Positions 32,515-44,439 of a stretch of DNA of 64,000 bases are shown one piece after another. Position 1 is the stretch's first letter. Every line of letters begins with the position of its first letter. The notes under the pieces were generated by a model that searched no databases, was not told where the DNA came from, and saw only the letters and a list, made by a program, of their open reading frames with translations. The position numbers and the translations under genes are program-made. The stretch is from Trissonchulus latispiculum (lineage: Eukaryota; Nematoda; Enoplea; Enoplida; Ironidae). The stretch lies in NCBI GenBank assembly GCA_030248195.1, contig JASAND010024079.1, forward strand, positions 19,183 to 83,182, given 5' to 3'.

Positions 32515-35503
32515 CCAATTGCGTGTCTGGTCTACCTACTGGAGGAATGCCAAAAACCAAGTCAAGAAAATGGATTTCTGATTCCACTCTTGCTCTCGTG
32601 AAGAAAGACGCTCTACATCCGTTCGTTGGCAACGTTCACGCCTCTCGAGACAAATCAAGCGTTCACTGAAGATTGACGAGAATAATTCGCCCTTGATCTG
32701 GCAAAAGGACCTAACTAGACCAAACGGTTGAAATGGCGTTTTTTGCAGATTTAGGTTTCTTTATGTGCTGAGTTTAATCTGGCAAAAGGACGTATCTGTA
32801 CGAGCTAAAACGAAGAAGTTAAAGCCATTTGTCATTCGGCACTATGTTCAGAAGTGGTGATAACTGGTCTCTTACAGGGACCTAAGTCACATAGGTCATT
32901 TTGACAAGCTATGATTTCTACACATTGCACACTACACATTCACTGATTTGATATTTGTTATGGCTTACTTAGGTCTTTTTGCCATCAAATTTTACATTCT
33001 TCTAATTTTTCCTGTAAAATGTTTAACTATTAATGATCCAGCAATCAGTAACAGTTTCTTGCAAACAGCAAATGCTGCTTACTTAATTTTAAATTACTGC
33101 ATTAACAGAAATGCCCTTACTTGACAAAAAACGCTAACATTAATAACGAACGCCATGTTAGCAGCTTTTCTTGTCCGCTGTGTTTGGAATTGCATTTAAT
33201 TCTCAAAAACCAGTCAATCGAAATATTGTACCGGCTTTTTGTTTTATTTATGCGAGCTTTTTCACTATCTATGACGTACTTTATGTAGAAACATCGTGAA
33301 CCTTGAATACATACCTTTCTTTCTAGAAACTGTTATATCGGACCATGGTTATGCGCACAGCAAGCTTAAATTGATAGAGGTTAGTCGAAAGAGGCAGAAG
33401 TGTGAGCTACGGCCGTCGTATTTTTTGATTTTTTGAAAAAATTGTGCAGTTAGGGCAAATAATTTTGTGTGTCAAGGAGAAAATTTTGGTATGGCAAAGA
33501 GACCTAAGTGTAAAGTAATTAGTAAATAAATTACCAAAATAACAGAACCCAACTGCTAAGACAGAAAAACGTATTGTCCGAACCGGAGGTATCTCAGTAA
33601 TAAGTATGACTAAAACGTTTGCGAAGACTAAACCTACATAAATCCAAAAACAAGTTTTTTCTTTACTGAAATTTTCAAAAGGCCATAACTTTAAATTTTA
33701 AGTTTTCAGTTAGGTCCTTTTGTCAGACCAAGGGCGAATTATTTGGCGGAGCGAGCTGCTGAAATGCAAACAGCTTCAGATACCGGAAATATAACTGTCC
33801 TCTACCGAACTATTCACGAGCTGGCGGGCCGAAAACCTCCTAGTCTCCCCTCCGTCCTAAATGATGCAAACGGGGTTCCTCTGAGAACTCCACACGACAG
33901 CGAGTCCCGTTGGGCGGAGCATTTCTCTGATCTATTCAATCGTCCTGAACCTCCCCAACGTGACCCAGATTTGAGAGGACAATTTCCTCCTACTAATGAT
34001 TCAGTCAGCCTGGAGGCTCCTACTCTCGAGGAAGTGCGACGAGCCATTAAAGCCCTTAAACTGAAAAAAGCACCGGGAACCTGTGGCATCCCCGCAGAAG
34101 CTCTGAAGTCTCTGGATGATGATAATATGATGGCTCTTGTCGACTTGCTCGGTAAAATCTGGCAGAGGAGACGGGTTCCACAGGACTTCAAGGATGGCAT
34201 CATCATACCGCTTCACAAAAAGGGCAGCAAACAAGAGTGTTCCAATTACCGCGGGATAACACTACTGTCTATCGCAGGAAAAGTTCTCGCCATGATTTTG
34301 CGCTTCCGTCTGCTCGACCTTTATGACCAGAAAATTCGAGATCAACAGGCCGGATTCAGGCCTGGCCGTGGTTGCATAGACCAGATCTTCACTCTCCGCC
34401 GCTGTATCGAACGTCGATTACGTCATGGCCAGCCCACTGTCGTATGATTCGTAGATTTTGCAGCTGCCTTCGACAGCGTGGATAGACCTTCTATGATTTC
34501 TGTGTTGCGGAAGTGCGGGGTGCCTGAGCTGTTCACAGATATCATAAGTGACCTATACCACAATGCATCATCTTGTGTGAGAACACAAAGAGGCCTCTCC
34601 CGGAGTTTTCCTGTCACAACTGGCGTGCGGCAAGGATGCGTGTTATCACCCATGCTGTTTAATCTAGTCTTAGATTGGATTATGTGCAAGGCTGTTGAAA
34701 ACACTGACGGTGTACAGTGTAGCTGCAGCGATACCATTGCCGATCTGGATTACGCGGACGACATCGCCATCATGCAACCAGACGCTGCATCTTGCCAAAA
34801 TATGCTCGACCGTATTGCTTCTATTGCGGGCATGCTTGGTCTTCGAATAAATCCTTCCAAGACCAAGGCGATCTATTTCCATCTGCCCGACCAACCTACT
34901 CTGTCGATCAATCAGGAAGATATCGAAGTTGTTAGTGAGTTCGCCTACCTCGGATCCGTTATCAGTGGTGCAAAGCTATCAGCTACAAAGGACATCGAAA
35001 TGAGGATAGCAAAGGCCTCTCGCACTTTCGGTCAGTTGAAGCGACACGTCTTCTGTCGGACGGATCTGTCGACATCGCTGAAAATGCGAGTCTTCAATGC
35101 CTCCGTTATATCCAGATATATATTGCAGAGATTCGAGACCTTTGTGAACACCAGCCGACTGTCGAATCCCTTATTCGAAAACGGCGGCTTCGTTGGTTAG
35201 GACACGTAGCTCGAATGAACCCAATTCGAAGCTGCCATGCCATCTGGCGAAATCCCAAACCTGCGACGTGGCGTTGTGTCAGAACTGCAGAGAAATGCAC
35301 GTGGGATAGCCTGGTTTCAAGAGACTTAGCCTATTTAAAACAAGGATATGGTTCCGTAAATTGGAGCAATCACTTTGTGGACATCATTATAGATCTAGCA
35401 ACGGATCGGGTTCAATGGCGACGGATCGTATTGGGTCAGGCCACAGCGGATGCACGACGTCATGCTCTTGTGCTTTAAGTCAAGTAAGTCAAGTCAAGTC
35501 AAA
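32515..35503 (+). pseudogene. RTE-like non-LTR retrotransposon, broken
   Basis: Reverse transcriptase blocks in order: linker (KWISDSTLALV; SRQIKRSLKID), LKKAPGTCGIPAEALK, DGIIIPLHKKGSKQ, NYRGITLLSIAGK, AGFRPGRGCIDQIF, FVDFAAAFDSVDR, GVRQGCVLSPMLFN, DYADDIAIM (catalytic Asp pair at about 34757) and C-terminal LRWLGHVARMN. The endonuclease is missing (5' truncation). Faults: a frameshift near 32600, an inserted TIR element (32688-33736), a TGA stop at 34445-34447, and a deletion near 35120. It ends in AAGTC repeats (about 35477-35503), like the short simple-repeat tails of RTE elements. Confidence 0.9.
32688..33736. mobile_element. TIR element inserted in the LINE
   Basis: Starts CGCCCTTGATCTGGCAAAAG and ends with the near-complement CTTTTGTCAGACCAAGGGCG. 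Flanks are AATAATT (32681-32687) and AATTATT (33737-33743), a 7-bp duplication with one mismatch; taking one copy out restores the expected reading frame of the LINE linker (..IDEN then YLAERAAEM). Length 1,049 bp. Several AGGACCTAA motifs occur inside. No coding sequence. Confidence 0.75.
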
Positions 35504-36391
35504 AACCAAAACTTTCTTATCTTTTGGCCTAAAAATCCGGGACTGGTTCCAGAATGTTAAAGGGCACGGAAATAGGTTATTTAGCAAGTTTTAGCTATTT
35601 ACGTAAAGGATTAAAGCCGTATGAGCAAAAAAATACCCGAAAGGAAACCAGAACCTTAAAGTAATTTAATTAATAAATTAAAATTAATCACATTTTCAGT
35701 TTACTTTAATGTTATAATTTTATTTTACCTGAAAACACTACTAACTAACAAAACTCCTTTCCGATTTTGCTTTTGGAGTAACTTGCTAAACGTAGAACTG
35801 ATGATATTAGCAACTCCGTTACAATTTTTAATAAGCTTTTGCTAGACATCTTTTGCTAGATAAATGTACACATATTACTTGAAAGAATTTCATTTAATGT
35901 TACAATCCCAATGTATCCGAATAGAGACTTGGTAACCATCCTCCTCTTTGCAACTTGAATAAATTTTCTCTAAACTCATCTACTTTGGTATATGCACAAC
36001 TTACTAAAGTAGTGCGCATACCAAAGAATCATCCAAGGCTTGTATACTCGACATTTGATCAACTGACTATTCTGGGAGAGTTTTAAAATTCACCATTCAG
36101 GAAACAGTTAAAATTGACAAAAACTGAAATCTAATGAAAGAGTTTGAAGAATCCTGGGTCTAAATCCTCTTCCTCATATTACTTCGTTTTTCAGTTGTAT
36201 TATCTTTATTAAAATTTTCTAAAATCTGAAAAAAATTTGCTGGTTAAAAAATTTCTGAGCCAAAAATTTTCACTTTGTTTGATCCAGTTATATCCGGTTT
36301 TTCCGGTTTTAACTGGATACCGGGTACCCGAAGCAGGACCCGGGTAACCGAAAATTTTCCGTGCTCATGCCTAGTTTATATGGGTGCATAC

Positions 36392-37531
36392 CAGGGTTTT
36401 TTGCGTCCAGAAGTGCGTCTGGACGCAAAGTTTCTTATCTTGACGGAACGAAATTTTAACGGGACGCAAGCTAGACGCAACATTATTTCGGGAGAAAATT
36501 CACTTTTGTAAGAGTGAAAACTTTAAATGTTTCCAGTACCAATTTTTCCATATTTTCCAAAAATTTTCTCGGTTTCTGGGGGGCTCCGCCCCCCAGACCC
36601 CCTGGTGTTTTCCACTATGCCATCGAATGCCAACGCTTTGTAATGTGTCAGTACTTGTTGCGTTATTAGTTGAGTTATCTACCTGTATCGATACATAACA
36701 GGTCAAAGCCCATAATTAATAAAATTTGTAGCCGTAGCCGAATATCCAAATTTTTGGGATCATGTAATGTAATGAGGTTCATACATACAATTGCATTAGC
36801 ACAGTTTTTAAAGTCTAAATTTTGTTCTTGACTGGATTTTCAAAACATTTTCAGCTTCTGGAGGTTAATCCCTTAATTACCAAAAGTCAACCAAATTTGT
36901 AGAGTATATATATCCAATTTTTGGTTTGGTTCATTTAAAGCATTCAACTCGCGCTGTCATCGAAAAGCGTTTGTCCAGAAGAAATTCAGGCATTGGGTTA
37001 ATCAATCGTATTCGTAACTAACCTTAATATTTCACGGTTTTTGCCTTTGATTACTACTGCACGACGCATCGCATACACGCTCTTTGTTTATTGATACTGA
37101 CTTCTCAAAATGAAAACAACTCAAAATTCTACAATTTACAAATGTAATTTACACAAAAAATGCATTAGGTATTTTAGTTAAATGTATATAACTGATGACA
37201 AATTAATCTTTTTAATCATTTTCATTCCGGATTTATCCGTAATTTCAAAAGATTTCTCCAACTTCTGGGGGGCTCCGCCCCACAGACCCCCCGTCGCATA
37301 TTTTGTAATCGTGCATTACTGTTCAGTAGCATCACCATTCTAAGTACTTTTTCATACGACTAAATTATGTTTCACTAAAGAAATAATCGACATTTTTATA
37401 AAGAATACAATTTTTGCATATAAAACACGCTAAAACAATAAATTTACCTGGACGCAAAATTTCTTAACGGGACGCAACTTAAAATTAGCTGGACGCAAAG
37501 TTGAAGCAAATCCGAAAACCAAAAAACCCTG
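36392..37531. mobile_element. Non-autonomous hAT element, GACGCAA family
   Basis: TIRs CAGGGTTTTTTGCGTCCAG (36392) and CAAAAAACCCTG (ending 37531), flanked by a perfect 8-bp duplication GTGCATAC (36384-36391, 37532-37539). GGACGCAA-type repeats lie inside both ends. The uninterrupted site is seen at 46277-46299 (ATGGGTGCATACTAGAGGCT), where GTGCATAC occurs once. The 1.1-kb interior has no transposase; G-rich GTCTGGGGG-type blocks occur at 36580 and 37270. Confidence 0.9.
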
Positions 37532-37539
37532 GTGCATAC

Positions 37540-37587
37540 TGGAGGCTGAGGAACTCAAAAATTTAAAATTTTTCTAAAATTTTTAGT
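37540..37587. mobile_element. Remnant of the 46203-46802 palindrome family
   Basis: TGGAGGCTGAGGAACTCAAA and the following AAATTTTT stretch match the arm of the palindromic element at 46203-46802, showing that the hAT and the GGCCGG element landed in an old copy of it. Confidence 0.6.
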
Positions 37588-37909
37588 TGGTCAGGGTGTA
37601 TCGAGGTGTAGTGTTTTAGAACGGCCGCGAAGCGGCGGCCGGCCCGGCTGAGTGTCTGGCCGTTCAGCCGGCTGCTGGCCTCCGGCCTAGCACAGATATT
37701 TGTAGTAAACACTGAAAGTTGAGCAGAGTAGAAAATTATTACAAAACACATCCAATGAACGTGAATGTGATTTCAATCAAGCTATAGAAGTTTAAAAACC
37801 GTTTCCATTGACTGTGTAATGCATATTATAAATATTTTGCAATTTTCTAGCTCAATTTTCATTTTTTTGCATTTAGATACTGGAAAAGGCCGGCTGGTGG
37901 CCGCCGGCC

Positions 37910-38280
37910 AAGAAGGGCCAACGGCCCGTCGATGGCAGGCTGGTCGTTGCCAAGAACGGCCAACGGCCCGTCGATGGCAGGCCGGTCGTTGCCAAGAACG
38001 GCCAACGGCCCGTCGATGGCAGGCCGGTCGTTGCCAAGAACGGCCAACGGCCCGTCGATGGCAGGCCGGGCGTTGCCAAGAACGGCCAACGGCCCGTCGA
38101 TGGCAGGCCGGTCGTTGCCAAGAACGGCCAACGGCCCGTCGATGGCAGGCCGGGCGTTGCCAAGAACGGCCAACGGCCCGTCGATGGCAGGCCGGTCGTT
38201 GCCAAGAACGGCCAACGGCCCGTCGATGGCAGGCCGGTCGTTGCCAAGAACGGCCAACGGCCCGTCGATGGCAGGCAGCC
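37910..38280 (+). repeat. 42-bp minisatellite, nine units (first copy)
   Basis: GTCGATGGCAGG recurs every 42 bp from 37928 to 38264. As 42 is 14 codons, open frames exist on both strands and in two frames (for example a 14-residue repeat RWQAGRCQERPTAR). The equal openness of several frames argues for chance rather than a protein. Confidence 0.95.
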
Positions 38281-39529
38281 AGCCAGTGACTTTTCTGGTG
38301 GCCGGCTCAACTCGGCCGTTCTAAAACACCACTGACGGGTAGTGTGGGGCGTTGGCCGGTGCGGCCAATTGCCGGCCAATCCATTGGCCGTTGGCCGAAA
38401 ATTTTCGGACCGGTCTTTGTTCGGCCGATTGGTCGTTGTCTTTTCGTTGGCCATTGGCTGTTTGTTGTCCGTTGGCCGTTTGGCCGATTATTGGCCTAGC
38501 TTAGAGGTATTGATTTTCACATCTACACTTGCTGAGAATTGGTTTTCTTCTGTGCTCTTTCTACGGCAAGTGTGCAAGTAAAATTGTGTATGCAGAAGGG
38601 TAAACGGAACGGAATACTTGCTAAGTAATAAGATTTCGAAAACCGACTTCACGCAATTTCTTCATATTATCACCCCAACATAATGCTCATGCTCAGCATA
38701 CGTGTGCCGACGCTTCAGGCTTAATTGCACCCAAGTTAGCATAATGTATCAACGAATATTATTATTCCAGAATACATACAAACAAGTGGGAATTCGTCAC
38801 CGTCAGGCTTAACTGTGTCGAGAAGGACAGAGCTTTTTAGAAAATTCAAGATAGCATATTTAGACTGATATTGAAAACAAACTAAATAGTAATGCTATTG
38901 CTTATAATTATTGCAACTATTCAATAGTTCAATAAAAGACAGCAAAACATTAGCAATGTTTCGAGGTTTGCAGGAAAAAATTATCTGGGCTTGAAAACTG
39001 CAATTGGCTTGGCCGACGAAACTTCCGGCTAACGTCCAACACTACCGAGTGGATCAAAAACGTTTTTCGCGATTTTGCTGAAAATGCATACAAGCATTTT
39101 CTGGAGCGCTGAGCACTCAGCTTTTTGTTAGCTCCGGATAAGCTTACATCTTAAGTTTACAACTTAGCAAGCACAGCTTTACAATCTTTAGTAAACTAAC
39201 GAAAAGCTGAATCGAAAAACGGATTTCAGATTCGTGTCCAGCGCCCCAGTAAACCTTGTCTGTAAGTTTTCAACAAAATCGGGGGCAAAAATGTTCCCCT
39301 CATCCCACTCCCCAACTAAAATTTTGAAATTTTTGAAAATTGTAAAATTTTTTGAACTTGAACTTGAACATCCAATGAACGTGAATGTGATTTCAATCAA
39401 GCTATAGAAGTTTAAAAACCGTTTCCATTGACTGTGTAATGTATATTATAAATATTTTGCAATTTTCTAGCTCAATTTTCATTTTTTTGCATTTAGATAC
39501 TGGAAAAGGCCGGCTGGTGGCCGCCGGCC

Positions 39530-39900
39530 AAGAAGGGCCAACGGCCCGTCGATGGCAGGCTGGTCGTTGCCAAGAACGGCCAACGGCCCGTCGATGGCAG
39601 GCCGGTCGTTGCCAAGAACGGCCAACGGCCCGTCGATGGCAGGCCGGTCGTTGCCAAGAACGGCCAACGGCCCGTCGATGGCAGGCCGGGCGTTGCCAAG
39701 AACGGCCAACGGCCCGTCGATGGCAGGCCGGTCGTTGCCAAGAACGGCCAACGGCCCGTCGATGGCAGGCCGGGCGTTGCCAAGAACGGCCAACGGCCCG
39801 TCGATGGCAGGCCGGTCGTTGCCAAGAACGGCCAACGGCCCGTCGATGGCAGGCCGGTCGTTGCCAAGAACGGCCAACGGCCCGTCGATGGCAGGCAGCC
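39530..39900 (+). repeat. 42-bp minisatellite, nine units (second copy)
   Basis: Same array as at 37910-38280 shifted by exactly 1,620 bp, with the same order of unit variants, so it was copied by the larger duplication rather than expanded separately. Confidence 0.95.
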
Positions 39901-41127
39901 AGCCAGTGACTTTTCTGGTGGCCGGCTCAACTCGGCCGTTCTAAAACACCACTGACGGGTAGTGTGGGGCGTTGGCCGGTGCGGCCAATTGCCGGCCAAT
40001 CCATTGGCCGTTGGCCGAAAATTTTCGGACCGGTCTTTGTTCGGCCGATTGGTCGTTGTTGTCTTTTCGTTGGCCATTGGCTGTTTGTTGTCCGTTGGCC
40101 GTTTGGCCGATTATTGGCCTAGCTTAGAGGTATTGATTTTCACATCTACACTTGCTGAGAATTGGTTTTCTTCTGTGCTCTTTCTACGGCAAGTGTGCAA
40201 GTAAAATTGTGTATGCAGAAGGGTAAACGGAACGGAATACTTGCTAAGTAATAAGATTTCGAAAACCGACTTCACGCAATTTCTTTATATTATCACCCCA
40301 ACATAATGCTCATGCTCAGCATACGTGTGCCGACGCTTCAGGCTTAATTGCACCCAAGTTAGCATAATGTATCAACGAATATTATTATTCCAGAATACAT
40401 ACAAACAAGTGGGAAGTCGTCACCGTCAGGCTTAACTGTGTCGAGAAGGACAGAGCTTTTTAGAAAATTCAAGATAGCATATTTAGACTGATATTGAAAA
40501 CAAACTAAATAGTAATGCTATTGCTTATAATTATTGCAACTATTCAATAGTTCAATAAAAGACAGCAAAACATTAGCAATGTTTCGAGGTTTGCAGGAAA
40601 AAATTATCTGGGCTTGAAAACTGCAATTGGCTTGGCCGACGAAACTTCCGGCTAACGTCCAACACTACCGAGTGGATCAAAAACGTTTTTCGCGATTTTG
40701 CTGAAAATGCATACAAGCATTTTCTGGAGCGCTGAGCACTCAGCTTTTTGTTAGCTCCGGATAAGCTTACATCTTAAGTTTACAACTTAGCAAGCACAGC
40801 TTTACAATCTTATAGTAAACTAACGAAAAGCTGAATCGAAAAACGGATTTCAGATTCGTGTCCAGCGCCCCAGTAAACCTTGTCTGTAAGTTTTCAACAA
40901 AATCGGGGGCAAAAATGTTCCCCTCATCCCACTCACCAACTAAAATTTTGAAATTTTTGAAAATTGTAAAATTTTTTGAACTTGAATGCCTTAGCCCAGA
41001 TGAATTGAATTCTTTTAATCCCTCACCCCAACGGCAGGCCACCGGCTGAACGGCCATGCGCTCAGCCGGGCCGGCCGCCGGCTGCCCGGCCGTTCTAAAA
41101 CACTAACCCCTCGGTACACGCTGACCA

Positions 41128-43434
41128 GGCAAAAAACTTGCTGTCTACTCGAACTATGGAACATTTTTGTGGTTTCGTAGTTTTCAATCATTCTTGTCCT
41201 GTCTGCGTTTGGTTCAGTTCATCACAACTCTGTTCTTGCCCTGTTCTAGTTTGCATGATGGCGTAAAGAATTAAACACCCTACCCCCGAAATCCCCAGGA
41301 ACTTTTGGTACCAAATTTCGGACTGAACAAATACCTCGGAAGAAGGTAATGTTTCTAAAAGGCCCATTGATTGAAGGTGATTTTTTCTTTTACGCACATC
41401 AGTGCATAACTTTCGCAAAACTTAACCGGTTGAGCACAAATTTGGTATGGGTGCAGTGATGGAACCGAGTGGATTGGGGGGGGGGTGAGCCCCTACATCC
41501 CATGTATGCGCATAGTTGTTACTCGCTCAAGAAGGTAGGTTACGGTGTTATCTTGAGTTTAGTTTAGCCAGCAAAATTTGCTTGTCTTAGACTGTTCTAA
41601 TAATTAGGTCCGCGGTGTGTGGACATTTCACCAGCCAAAATTAAAAGTTTGCTTTTCGCCAACCAAAAAATGTTGACAATTTCAACAACCTTTTTAAAAT
41701 TTGACTTTGAATTTAAATTCATTCATTTTTGCGCAATGTGTGTAACAGTGTGAAGATTGGGTATTAGTTAGTAGAAATCATTGAATCATTGTGTTATTGA
41801 TTTCTCCGCAGAAGTGGGGGACCTGCATAACCTGTCATAAACGAATAATGGGTTTGGGAGGAGCTAGAACAAATTTTTTTGGGGAATTGCCAAATCTTTT
41901 TCAAATTACAGACGTTAGAAACTGAGTGAAATAAGCTTAGGGCAAGTTACATAGTTTTACATACTAAGCTCATGCTATTCTTTAGACGTGGGTTTTCTAT
42001 TGTGAGTCCATGTTGTGCTTGTAGTGATATTTTTATAACAGTTAAAACTAATATTTCAGAAAAAACTGTGTGTATTTACCGGATGAGAATTTTTGCCAAA
42101 AATCTTTGTTATTGTTCTGCCAACAAATTTTTCCCTTCAGTTTCTGGGGAATTTATTTAGCATTGCCCTCTGAGAGCCTGTTTTCAAACAGATATTCTGC
42201 TATCTTGACAGAAAGCTTTGAAGAGATGTGTTCCAAACATCAAAACTGTCAGTTTCACAGGCCCTTAATAAGTCTAATTAGCGCGAACTATAAGCAGGAC
42301 TTGAGCTTGAGTTGGCCTGGACTGCAAACTGGCTTCATTTAAATACAGAATTAATAGAGAAGGGGGTTCAGGAATTAAAATTTTGGAATTTCTTGAGCGT
42401 AAATTTTCCAAAATATTTATAAATATATCGACTAGATTAATGCTAACGTGTACGTAAGTAGTGGTGAGTTTTGATCATATTCTTGTCCTGAGTAAGTGTG
42501 GTAATGTTAGAATTTAGTTGGTCTCAGACTTAGCTCTCTGTGGTTTGGAAAGTGTTAGTAGTGCTGAAGATGAACGAAGAAACAGCACAGCAAGAGAGCG
42601 ACCGTGTGTGTGCTTTTGAGAAGGGTTTTCTATTGTGCGAAAATAGGCAGGGAACGGAACGTGTGCAAGCAGGAATATTGTGTGTATGTGTTGACCATTA
42701 GGAAAAGAGTCGGGGAGACATAAAGGCGCCTCTCCTTTTAATTTTAGCACATAATATAAAAGAGGGGAAGAAATATGCGAGTGTGCATTGAAGTCGGAGG
42801 GACCCCATTCTTTTGACAATAGAATAGCATCTTTAGAATATAAGGCTGCCTTTTGTGCGTCTCCCTGTGTGAGTTCTCCTCCTTAAAATTCGCTTCTAAA
42901 GTCCCTTTTTCCCTTATCCCTTCATTAGGTCGTTTGCTGTGCTACATGTTGGCTTGTTAAGACTATCCCACCATTCCTGTTATTGCGATCGAGGCTTTAG
43001 CTTAGCCCTTGTTTGCTGTTAATTTACTGAGTAAATTATAACTAACTGAAAGTTCGGCCGGCACTGGTGTTATACCTATAGCGCTGTAGAATCGAAAATT
43101 CGTTCACGATTAGGTTTGATGGGACTATCCGCTGGTTGAGTAGACCTTTTTCAAATAGGTGATCAGTGCTGCTCAGGTGTCGCTGCAAAAATATGCACCT
43201 CTAAGCATGAATCGTGGAAGAAGCAAGAGATGAGTTGTGTTGCAGTTTAGCTAGGAAAATCTGTTATCAACCTTTATGCGGATCTGATTTCCTGCAGTTT
43301 AGATAATTTGCACAATTTCCAGCGGTGACTAATGCAACAAAGCCTGAGCGGTTCCGTCTGCGAGTTTGCTTAGAAAATGGGAAATTGTTTATGGTTGTTA
43401 GATGTTGCCGTTTCCATGAAGCTTATATATATAT
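41128..43434. other. Unannotated stretch
   Basis: No exon, RNA gene or repeat structure is recognised. Open frames of 62-101 codons (41972-42160, 42070-42342, 42514-42819) lack any family resemblance. A short G run is at 41476-41487. Confidence 0.45.
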
Positions 43435-43795
43435 ACGAGTAGGAAAAATGCTCCTTGCAGTCGCATGAAAAATACAATATGAGCCAGAAGGACAGCATTC
43501 AATTCGGGAAAAGACAAGATTTAAAATGTATAATATGAGCCAGCATTTACTTATGTAAAGGACAAGATTTAAAAGTTTAATATGAGCAGCTCCCTTTCTC
43601 GGGCTCATATTGACGCCTTGGGAACGATGTTGTGTACGCAACTTAATCGATGCCAACGTACAAAATTAGAGTAAGTGTAAAAAATAGACATTGCTCAGAG
43701 CCGCCTCCCCCCCAGGAGCCTGCACAGACTAACTTAACATGCTACTTAGACTATTGATAATATCACACTATTTACGTAATTACGTATCATATATA

Positions 43796-43858
<63 letters not shown>

Positions 43859-44285
43859 ATATATATATATATATATTTACGTAACCATAATCTGGGGTAT
43901 TTTTACACAACGCACTTTTCAGCAAGTCCTTTTTGTCATTGCAGCTAGCATATACCATTAGCTAGCTGTCACACCATTAGCTTCTGTCACAGATCTGGTG
44001 TATTCAATAAAGTATATGTCTGACTGAATGCTCTAATTCAGAATCATATGAGCAAAGCATGACGAAGATAGAGGGAAACCACTCCCTGCGGGCCGTCCGT
44101 GCGGCGTCAATATGAGCCCGAGAAAGGGAGCTGCTCATATTAAACTTTTAAATCTTGTCCTTTACATAAGTAAATGCTGGCTCATATTATACATTTTAAA
44201 TCTTGTCTTTTCCCGAATTGAATGCTGTCCTTCTGGCTCATATTGTATTTTTCATGCGACTGCAAGGAGCATTTCTCCTACTTGT
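43435..44285. mobile_element. Foldback segment with ACRAGTAGG ends
   Basis: ACGAGTAGGAAAAATGCTCC (43435) and its near-complement ending CTACTTGT (44285); arms about 185 bp with repeated GCTCATATTA and ACAAGATTTAAA motifs. A TA microsatellite (43786-43877) lies in the loop. A relative is at 22038-22936. Confidence 0.75.
43786..43878. repeat. (AT)n microsatellite
   Basis: Almost pure AT repeat with a short TGTG interruption. The inverted counterpart at 63457-63649 is about twice as long. Confidence 0.95.
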
Positions 44286-44439
44286 CCTATTTCATTTTTG
44301 GGAATGAGGGAATGTGTAATGTGTTAATATGGTTTATTGACCATAACATTAACGCATACTGTTAAACTAAATGCTACCCCAGCAACTTGAACCAGGAACT
44401 GGTTCACGGTTGAACCAGTTGAACCAGATGAGATACGGC

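Larger units (their letters stand above)
30980..36373 (-). mobile_element. hAT element, GGGTACCCG family, copy 2, interrupted by a LINE
   Basis: TIR TAGGCATGGGCACGGGT at 30980 and a mutated partner (CGTGCTCATGCCTA) ending 36373, flanked by GTTTATAT on both sides (30972-30979, 36374-36381): a perfect 8-bp duplication. It is inverted relative to copy 1: 31090-31650 matches the reverse of 30100-30640, and 35690-36370 matches the reverse of 28990-30040. About 4 kb of foreign DNA, including an RTE-like LINE, sits between these parts. Confidence 0.85.
37749..40985 (+). repeat. 1,620-bp tandem duplication
   Basis: Units 37749-39368 and 39369-40985. They differ by a handful of changes, including a 3-bp GTT insertion in the second unit near 40055. 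Each unit has a 42-bp minisatellite, a GGCCGTTGGCC-rich block, an AT-rich stretch and an inverted pair near 39100-39250 related to the core of the 46203 element. The near identity implies a recent event. Confidence 0.95.
37588..41127. mobile_element. GGCCGG-rich TIR element with internal tandem duplication
   Basis: Inverted ends: TGGTCAGGGTGTATCGAGG, then TAGTGTTTTAGAACGGCCG, at 37588-37627, with their complements at 41084-41127. GGCCGG-rich blocks lie inside each end (37620-37690, 41030-41098). The TAGTGTTTTAGAACGGCC end is closely related to the termini of the hAT elements at 49901 and 52231. The interior consists of two nearly identical 1,620-bp units. No transposase is seen and no 8-bp duplication was found. 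Confidence 0.7.

Noticed and set aside
37910..38280. Regular 42-bp repeats resembling a CRISPR array
   Set aside because: There are no unique spacers; the whole 42-bp unit repeats with only point variants, and the setting is eukaryotic.
37819..38454. Long open frames (130-194 codons) over the 42-bp minisatellite on both strands
   Set aside because: Several frames on both strands are equally open because the period is 14 codons; no start context, splice sites or known domain.
41972..42819. Possible exons in the 41.9-42.8 kb frames
   Set aside because: No family resemblance, no consistent splice sites and no phase-compatible partners were found.
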